7,311 bases of DNA from Conexibacter sp. (GTDB lineage Bacteria > Actinomycetota > Thermoleophilia > Solirubrobacterales > Solirubrobacteraceae), in assembly GCA_025964215.1 (NCBI GenBank), contig JAOPZG010000463.1, forward strand, positions 1 to 7,311, written 5' to 3'. A program made the position numbers and the translations under genes. Of this stretch, positions 1 through 7,311 are shown piece after piece. Under the pieces are notes generated by a model. It ran no database searches. It had not been told where the DNA came from and saw only the letters and a program-made list of their open reading frames with translations. Within the stretch, counting starts at the first letter, position 1. Each line of letters opens with the position of its first letter.

Positions 1-511
1 GAAGGGCGAGCGGCTGGACATGAGCCAGCTCGCGGCGGAGCTCGCGGTCTCGCGGCCGACGCTCTACCGCTGGACCGGCGACCGCGACGCGCTGCTGATC
101 GACGTCATCTGGTCGCTGACCGAGGAGCTGCTCGCCGACGCGGTCCGCGAGGCGAAGGGCAAGGGACCCGAGTACGCGCTGAGCGTGACGCTCGGCTTCC
201 TGCACCGGACCGCGGCCGCCGGCCCGCTGCGCGTCTTCCTCGAGAACGACGGCGAGCGCGCGCTGCGCCTCGTGACCTCCCGCCACGCCGTCCACGGCCG
301 CCTCGTGCACGCGCTCGAGGGGCTGATCGCCGGCGTCGAGGAGCGCGACGGCTGGCAGGCGCCGCTCGATCCCGCCACCCTCGCCTACGCGATCGTCCGC
401 CTCGGCGAGGCCTTCGTCTACAACGACGAGATCAACCACTTCGAGCCCGACCTCACCTCGGCCCGAGACACGATCGCGCGGCTGATCGGGGCGAAGACGA
501 CGCGCCGCTAG
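1..511 (+). CDS. TetR-family transcriptional regulator, QsdR-like (5' partial)
   Basis: This is the C-terminal 169 residues or so of a DNA-binding repressor-type regulator. The frame is already open at the left edge, reading KGERLD before the first ATG at 20, so that ATG (MSQLAAELAV) is most likely internal and the true start lies outside the window. The first ~35 visible residues are the second half of a TetR helix-turn-helix: helix MSQLAAELA, a tight VS turn, and recognition helix RPTLYRWTG, then the usual D-R-x-x-L-L entry into helix 4. The rest is an all-helical ligand/dimer domain; its ending (L-G-E-A-F-V-Y-N-D, then a FEPD segment and a last amphipathic helix) matches what I recall of the QsdR-type TetR C-terminal family. 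The ligand is unknown. It ends convergently with the tyrosinase gene, so it is not in an operon with it. The family call is firm, the QsdR subgroup less so. Confidence 0.85.
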   Translation, partial: KGERLDMSQLAAELAVSRPTLYRWTGDRDALLIDVIWSLTEELLADAVREAKGKGPEYALSVTLGFLHRTAAAGPLRVFLENDGERALRLVTSRHAVHGRLVHALEGLIAGVEERDGWQAPLDPATLAYAIVRLGEAFVYNDEINHFEPDLTSARDTIARLIGAKTTRR

Positions 512-2103
512 CGGACCTCGACGGTGAACGACGGCGCCGCCGGGGCGGCGAGCGCCGCGAAGGCGCCGACCTCGCGGCCGGCGAGCAGGTGCTCGCGCGT
601 GGTCACCCGGACCTCCACGCCGTCCGCCGTCCCCTCCGCGCTCGCGCGGGCCGCGGCCGGCAGCGGGAAGTCCGCGGCGGCGTCGAGATGCTGCATGCAG
701 TTCGCGCAGCCCTCGACCTGCCAGCGGCTGAGCACCGCCTCGTGTCCGATCGCCTCGAGCTTGCCGTCGACCTCGGCGAACGCGGAGATGACGAACGATC
801 CGCGCAGCGTGCTGCGGTCGAGGCCCTCGACGTGCACGGAGCGGGTGGCGGCTCCGACGACGTCCTCCTCGAGCAGGGCGGCGCGCTCGGTCGTGGCGAA
901 GGCGTCGAGCGAGCCGGGGCCGTAGGCGTAGCCGAGCTGGGCGATGTCGGTGACGTCCGCCGAGGTCATCGGCGTGCCGTCGGCCGCCGTGAACGGGTTC
1001 AGCGCCGTGCCGAGGTCGAGCGGCTCGCCGGGCTCGCGTCCGGCCGGCGGCGGGTTCGGGTTCGCCGTCGTGTAGCCCGCGCCGGGGTCGCTCGCGTCGA
1101 TCTCCAGCGCCTGCGTGCTGCCGTGCCGGCGCTGCCAGGTCCAGAAGGTGTAGTCGATGAAGCAGTGGTGGAAGTAGAAGACGGGGTCGAGCCCGGCCGT
1201 GTCGTTCTCCCCCATGTCGCCGTTGGCGCCGGGGATCGGCGAGGCGTCGAAGAGCGTGGGGACGTCGAAGCCGCCGATCGCCAGGTGGATGCTGTTGTGC
1301 GGGCTCTCCAGCGCCACGACCTGCTGGCCGGCGGCGTGGGTGTTGTTGTAGTGCTTCATCGACGTCGTGTTGGAGAACAGCGTGTAGGTCGGCGCGCTCA
1401 GGCAGCGGACGAACTTCTGGTGGACGAAGCCGCCGGTCGGCTGGCCGTCGACCACCGGCGCGCCCGTGAGCCAGGTCGCGACGTTCTGGTCGAGCAGGCC
1501 GACGTTGGTGTCGTGGTCCGGGAACCGGGCGTTGTGGATGGCCGTCTCCTTCGCGTCCTCCTCGGTCCCCACGAGCCCGGAGAGCGGGTAGCGGACGGTC
1601 TCGTAGCCGGCGGGCTTGCTGTAGACGGGGTCGTCGCCGACGACGGCGTCGACGATCGCGGCGGGCAGGACGAAGGAGCGCAGCGGGTTGGGGATCGTCT
1701 CGCCGTCGAGCTCGAACGTCTCCCAGGTCAGCGCGCCCGGGAGGCCGCCGGCGAGCGACTCCGGGCTCGTCTCGTCCCAGTAGGCGAGCATCACGCCGTC
1801 GCAGCCGGGGATCGTCTGGAGCGCCTGCTCCAGGATGAGCAGGTACGCGCGGTGCCAGGTCGGGAAGAGCACCGTGCCGTGCTCGCAGTAGCCGCCCCAC
1901 CACTTGCGGTCGGTCGCGCCCTGGTCGCGGAACGGCTCGCCGTGGTAGCCGCCGATCGTGAAGAACGAGCGGGGATCGGCCTCGTCGAGCTCCTTGACGC
2001 CCTTCCACGCCCGCATCAGCAGCTCCAGCGCCTCCTTGTCGCCGGCGTCGTACTCCGCCTGGATCGCGGTCAGGGATCGGCGGACACCGGGTGTTGCGGG
2101 CAT
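508..2103 (-). CDS. Tyrosinase, fungal-like type with C-terminal extension
   Basis: Type-3 dicopper oxidase of 531 residues, expected to oxidise monophenols and o-diphenols to o-quinones with O2 (melanin-type chemistry). CuA ligands: H54 (GGYHGEP), H75 (YCEHGT) and H84 (FPTWHRAYLLILEQ). CuB ligands: H269 and H273 (SPHNSIHLAIGG), and the H312-H313 pair (DPVFYFHHCFID). C73 sits two residues before H75, as in the Cys-His thioether of fungal and molluscan enzymes. E266 and N270 flank the first CuB histidine where activity-linked residues occur in known tyrosinases. A Y-A-Y-G motif (392-395) ends the catalytic domain; residues ~400-531 form a C-terminal domain with a C-A-N-C pair (466-469), as in fungal pro-tyrosinases. 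No signal peptide is visible, so it is probably cytoplasmic. No caddie (MelC1-like) gene is present in the window. The ATG at 2103 is preceded by GGGAG six bases upstream. It is much longer than Streptomyces tyrosinase (about 275 residues). Confidence 0.94.
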   Translation of the reverse strand: MPATPGVRRSLTAIQAEYDAGDKEALELLMRAWKGVKELDEADPRSFFTIGGYHGEPFRDQGATDRKWWGGYCEHGTVLFPTWHRAYLLILEQALQTIPGCDGVMLAYWDETSPESLAGGLPGALTWETFELDGETIPNPLRSFVLPAAIVDAVVGDDPVYSKPAGYETVRYPLSGLVGTEEDAKETAIHNARFPDHDTNVGLLDQNVATWLTGAPVVDGQPTGGFVHQKFVRCLSAPTYTLFSNTTSMKHYNNTHAAGQQVVALESPHNSIHLAIGGFDVPTLFDASPIPGANGDMGENDTAGLDPVFYFHHCFIDYTFWTWQRRHGSTQALEIDASDPGAGYTTANPNPPPAGREPGEPLDLGTALNPFTAADGTPMTSADVTDIAQLGYAYGPGSLDAFATTERAALLEEDVVGAATRSVHVEGLDRSTLRGSFVISAFAEVDGKLEAIGHEAVLSRWQVEGCANCMQHLDAAADFPLPAAARASAEGTADGVEVRVTTREHLLAGREVGAFAALAAPAAPSFTVEVR

Positions 2104-2109
2104 GCGTTG

Positions 2110-2114
2110 CTCCC
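2110..2114 (-). promoter_or_regulatory. Ribosome binding site of the tyrosinase gene
   Basis: On the minus strand this reads GGGAG, six bases before the ATG at 2103. It supports that start codon over later in-frame candidates. Confidence 0.7.
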
Positions 2115-2142
2115 AGGGCTGCTCAACGAAGTGATGCGCTGA

Positions 2143-2151
2143 GTGACACTA
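2143..2151 (-). promoter_or_regulatory. Possible -10 element within a short palindrome upstream of tyrosinase
   Basis: The minus strand reads TAGTGT at 2151-2146, matching the actinobacterial TANNNT -10 pattern about 40 bases before the tyrosinase start. It overlaps the perfect 9-base palindrome AGTGACACT (2143-2151). No convincing -35 hexamer lies 16-18 bases upstream. If real, tyrosinase has its own promoter separate from katG, and the palindrome could be part of an operator. Both calls are weak. Confidence 0.25.
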
Positions 2152-2163
2152 CCCGAGACCGGT

Positions 2164-2189
2164 GGCCGGCCGCACAGTGGCGGCCGGTC
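2164..2189 (-). terminator. Hairpin just downstream of katG, possible terminator
   Basis: A ten-pair stem (arms 2164-2173 and 2180-2189, GGCCGGCCGC against GCGGCCGGTC, with one G-U pair) closes on a six-base loop, 15 bases after the katG stop. No T-tract follows on either strand, as is common for high-GC actinobacterial terminators, so its strength is uncertain. It may terminate or attenuate katG transcription before the tyrosinase gene. Confidence 0.5.
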
Positions 2190-2204
2190 CGGGACCCACC
2201 GACC

Positions 2205-4882
<2,678 letters not shown>

Positions 4883-4942
4883 CTGAGGCGCTGATCGCGC
4901 GCCGCACCGCAAGAAACGCGCGCGCGCCACGTTGGCGTCCAC

Positions 4943-7311
4943 ATGAGAGTGAGAGCAGCGCTCGCCGCGCGCCTGGCCGTCGCCATCGGGACCGTCGCGG
5001 TCGTCCTCGCGGCGGCGGGCGGCGCGCAGGCCGCGACGCAGACGCGCTACTCGCTCGTCCACGGCTGCTACGCGGTCACCGCCGGCGGCCAGGCGCTGCC
5101 GGGCGCCGCGCGGGTCCGGATGCAGGCGACCGCGCTCGGCCACTACCTGCTCTACACGCCCGAGCGGCGCTTCGTCGCCGCGCGCGGCGGCGGCAAGGTC
5201 GGCCTCGACACCTCCCCCGGCCCGGCGTCGGACTGGCTGGTCGACGCCGGCAGCGGCGGGCGCTTCACGCTCACCGCCGGCGGCTCGACGCTGCGCGACG
5301 TCGCCTTCCGCACGGCCTCCGGCTGCGCCGAGTACCCCGAGGCCCAGCTGAACGCGACCGGCACGCCCTCCGGCGGCGAGACGAGCTACGGCAAGGTCGG
5401 CGGCCTGCTCGAGGGCCACATGCACTGGATGACCTACCAGTTCCTCGGCGGCCGCTTCCACTGCGGCAAGCCGTGGGACCCGTACGGCATCCCCTACGCC
5501 TTGCCCAACTGCTCGTCGATCGAGGGCCCGCAGGGGCTCGCGGCGCCGATCCAGAACTTCCTCAACTACGACAACCCGGTCGAGCCGCACGACACGACCG
5601 GCTGGCCGACGCTCGCCTCCTGGAAGCCGACCAACCTCACCTACGAGGGCACGTACTGGAAGTGGATCCAGCGCGCGTGGATGGCCGGGCTGCGACTGAT
5701 GGTGATGAGCCCGAACGAGAACCGGATCCTCTGCCTGCTCCAGGCCAACCGCGAGACCAACTGCGACGAGATGGACACCGTCCGCCGCAGCCTGCAGTCG
5801 ATCCACGAGCTCCAGGACTACGTCGACGCGCAATCCGGCGGCCCCGGCAAGGGCTTCTTCCAGATCGTCACCGACCCCGAGCAGGCGCGGCAGGTCATCA
5901 ACCAGGGACGGATGGCCGTCGTGCTGGAGGTCGAGGTCTCCGAGCCGTTCGGCTGCTCGGGCACCGACGGCCGCTCGACGTGCGACCAGGCGCAGGTCGA
6001 CGCCGGGCTGGACGAGCTCCACCGCCTCGGCGTCCGCTCCATGTTGTTGTTGAACAAGTTCGACAACCCGCTCACCGGCGTGCGCTTCGACGGCGGCCCG
6101 ATCGGCCTGCTGATCAACGGCGCCAACCTCGCGAGCTCCGGGTCGTTCTGGAGCGCGAAGACCTGCACGGGCGCGCTGCACGACAACGACATCTACTCGC
6201 CGGCACCGCAGGCCACCGGGCCCGTCGGGCAGCTGCTCGGCGCCGCCGGGCTCCCGAGCGGGACCGCGCCCGTCTACCCTCCGGCGCCGAACTGCAACAC
6301 GCGCGGGCTGACGCAGCTGGGCGCGCACGTCGTCGAGCGGATGATGGACCTGCACATGATCGTCAACCCCGACCACATGAGCCAGGCCGGCGTCGACGGC
6401 ACGCTCAGCCTGCTCGAGGCCCGGAGCTACTCCGGCGTGATCTCGCCGCACGGCTGGATGGACCCCGGCAACTGGCCGCGGATCTGGAAGCTCGGCGGCA
6501 TGGCGTTCCCCGGCCACTCCGCGGCCGACGACTACGTCAAGGAGTGGCAGGAGTACCGGCCGAAGTCGACGCCGTACCAGCTCGGCTGGGGCTACGGCGC
6601 GGACCTCGGCGGGCTCTCCGAGCAGCCGGGAGCCGACACCTCAGGTGGCATCACCTACCCCTTCAAGAGCCTCGACGGGAAGGTGACCCTCCAGCGCCAG
6701 ACGACCGGCACGCGGACGTTCGACTACAACAAGGATGGCGTCGCCCAGTACGGGCTCTACGCCGACTGGTTCGCGGACCTGCGCCGCGTCGGCGGCGACG
6801 CGCTGGTCAAGGACATGTGGAACGGCTCCGAGGCCTACCTGGAGATGTGGGAGCGCGCCGAGGGGATCGCGACGCCCGGCTGCGCGTCGCCGTCCGGCGC
6901 CGTCGGCGCCACCGGCGTCGGCGCGCTGAAGCTCGGCCAGCGCTGGGACCGGCTGCTCGAGGACGCCGGCCAGCCCCAGCAGCGCGACCGCGCCTGGAGC
7001 TACTGCGTCTCCGGCGACGGCAACGAGGGCCGCGCGGACGTCGCGGAGCTGACGCAAGGCGGGACGGTCGAGCTGGTCGGCCGCACCGCGAGCGGCCGCA
7101 GCGCCGGCGGCGTGGCGGTCGGCGACGCGCTGAGCGGCTCCGGCCTGCGCACCGTGACGACCGACGGCGGGACCACGTGGGCCTACGCGATCCGCAACGG
7201 CACGGTGTCCGCCGTCGCGACCGCAGCGCCCGCCCTCGCCCGCGACCACGCCGCGCTCACCGCCGCCATGGCCCGGCTGGTGGCCGCCACCGCCACCCAG
7301 GCCACCGCGCC
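4943..7311 (+). CDS. Secreted M19-like (membrane dipeptidase-like) metallohydrolase, 3' partial
   Basis: The frame is open from the ATG at 4943 to the right edge: 789 codons with no stop, after an in-frame TGA at 4892. Residues 1-30 are a signal peptide: MRVRAALAAR, a hydrophobic core to A25, then cleavage after AQA. Residues 31-146 are probably a beta-rich domain (C42, C128). The central domain (~150-640) parallels peptidase M19 in order: H159-x-H161 (EGHMHWM), E331 (VVLEVEVSE), LHRLGVRSMLLLN, GLTQLGAHVVERMM, H478 (NPDHMS), H503 (SPHGWMDPGNW) and D554 (GYGADLGG). These match the M19 metal and catalytic positions, except that the first motif is H-x-H rather than H-x-D. Twelve cysteines fit an exported, disulfide-bonded protein. 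Two related repeats occupy ~658-762. The substrate is unknown; a dipeptide, amide or lactone is plausible. No ribosome binding site is obvious. Alternatively it is another amidohydrolase-superfamily branch. I have no gene name for it. Confidence 0.85.
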   Translation, partial: MRVRAALAARLAVAIGTVAVVLAAAGGAQAATQTRYSLVHGCYAVTAGGQALPGAARVRMQATALGHYLLYTPERRFVAARGGGKVGLDTSPGPASDWLVDAGSGGRFTLTAGGSTLRDVAFRTASGCAEYPEAQLNATGTPSGGETSYGKVGGLLEGHMHWMTYQFLGGRFHCGKPWDPYGIPYALPNCSSIEGPQGLAAPIQNFLNYDNPVEPHDTTGWPTLASWKPTNLTYEGTYWKWIQRAWMAGLRLMVMSPNENRILCLLQANRETNCDEMDTVRRSLQSIHELQDYVDAQSGGPGKGFFQIVTDPEQARQVINQGRMAVVLEVEVSEPFGCSGTDGRSTCDQAQVDAGLDELHRLGVRSMLLLNKFDNPLTGVRFDGGPIGLLINGANLASSGSFWSAKTCTGALHDNDIYSPAPQATGPVGQLLGAAGLPSGTAPVYPPAPNCNTRGLTQLGAHVVERMMDLHMIVNPDHMSQAGVDGTLSLLEARSYSGVISPHGWMDPGNWPRIWKLGGMAFPGHSAADDYVKEWQEYRPKSTPYQLGWGYGADLGGLSEQPGADTSGGITYPFKSLDGKVTLQRQTTGTRTFDYNKDGVAQYGLYADWFADLRRVGGDALVKDMWNGSEAYLEMWERAEGIATPGCASPSGAVGATGVGALKLGQRWDRLLEDAGQPQQRDRAWSYCVSGDGNEGRADVAELTQGGTVELVGRTASGRSAGGVAVGDALSGSGLRTVTTDGGTTWAYAIRNGTVSAVATAAPALARDHAALTAAMARLVAATATQATA
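6914..7090 (+). repeat. C-terminal protein repeat, copy 1
   Basis: Residues 658-716 of the secreted hydrolase. The pattern is G-A-L-K-L-G, then R-L-L-E-D-A-G-Q-P, then W-S-Y-C-V, then G-G-T-V-E-L-V-G-R-T-A. A hydrophobic G-x-x-x-x-G start, a W-x-Y strand and a G-T-V-x-x-V-x-x-T-A strand recur in the next unit. The alternation of helix and strands is loosely like BamE/SmpA-type modules; that resemblance is my inference. Confidence 0.5.
7103..7228 (+). repeat. C-terminal protein repeat, copy 2 (shorter)
   Basis: Residues 721-762 of the secreted hydrolase. It shows G-G-V-A-V-G, then W-A-Y-A-I, then N-G-T-V-S-A-V-A-T-A-A, the same order of anchors as copy 1 but lacking its long central loop. It is followed by an Ala/Thr-rich stretch that reaches the window edge. 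Confidence 0.45.

Noticed and set aside
20..22. ATG at 20 as the start of the TetR-family gene
   Set aside because: It falls inside the helix-turn-helix, and the frame is open upstream to the window edge with family-like residues (GERLD).
2074..2103. Twin arginine (G-V-R-R-S-L) near the tyrosinase N-terminus as a Tat signal
   Set aside because: No hydrophobic core or cleavage site follows; the next residues are charged and helical (IQAEYDAGDKEALELL).
589..2142. A 517-codon open frame on the + strand, antisense to tyrosinase
   Set aside because: Low-complexity R/V/E/G/A translation and no recognisable motif; the minus strand has all the copper ligands.
4925..4937. Small inverted repeat (CGCCA, CGT, TGGCG) before the secreted hydrolase start
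   Set aside because: Only five pairs in a GC-rich context; too weak to call an operator or a terminator.
6641..7249. A 202-codon open frame on the - strand near the right edge
   Set aside because: Antisense shadow of the secreted hydrolase with an Ala/Arg/Val/Gly-rich translation.

Overview
The window is very GC-rich, with G or C at almost every third codon position. It carries TetR/QsdR-type, KatG, DUF1801 and large secreted hydrolase genes. Together these point to a high-GC actinobacterium; a soil lineage such as Solirubrobacterales/Thermoleophilia is my guess from the style of the secreted protein and is not proven. Coding density is near complete: no gene-free stretch exceeds about 105 bases.

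Layout, left to right. (1) The 3' part of a TetR-family regulator with a QsdR-like C-terminal half (+), cut by the left edge. (2) Convergent with it, sharing a CTAG at the two stops, a 531-residue tyrosinase (-). It resembles fungal tyrosinases rather than the small Streptomyces type: a CuA Cys-x-His, a Y-x-Y-G end to the catalytic domain, and a C-terminal extension with a C-x-x-C pair. (3) About 100 bases upstream of it on the same strand, a complete bifunctional catalase-peroxidase katG with all active-site residues in place; I place its start at a GTG with a good ribosome binding site. A hairpin lies just after the katG stop. (4) Divergent from katG across a 98-base gap, a small DUF1801 protein (+). 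(5) About 60 bases further, an open frame running from 4943 off the right edge with no stop (at least 789 codons). It encodes a secreted protein whose central domain I read as a divergent membrane-dipeptidase-like (peptidase M19) metallohydrolase, followed by two related C-terminal repeats.

Working together. KatG and tyrosinase are two metal-dependent redox enzymes on one strand (heme with H2O2, dicopper with O2 and phenols) and could act together in phenol or oxidative-stress chemistry, but the evidence is only proximity. DUF1801 includes a frataxin-like iron protein of Bacillus, so its position beside a heme enzyme gene is suggestive at most. The secreted hydrolase looks like an independent envelope or extracellular function. 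The most novel items are the M19-like secreted protein with its altered first metal motif and C-terminal repeats, and the fungal-style tyrosinase with an apparent built-in activation or copper-loading domain.
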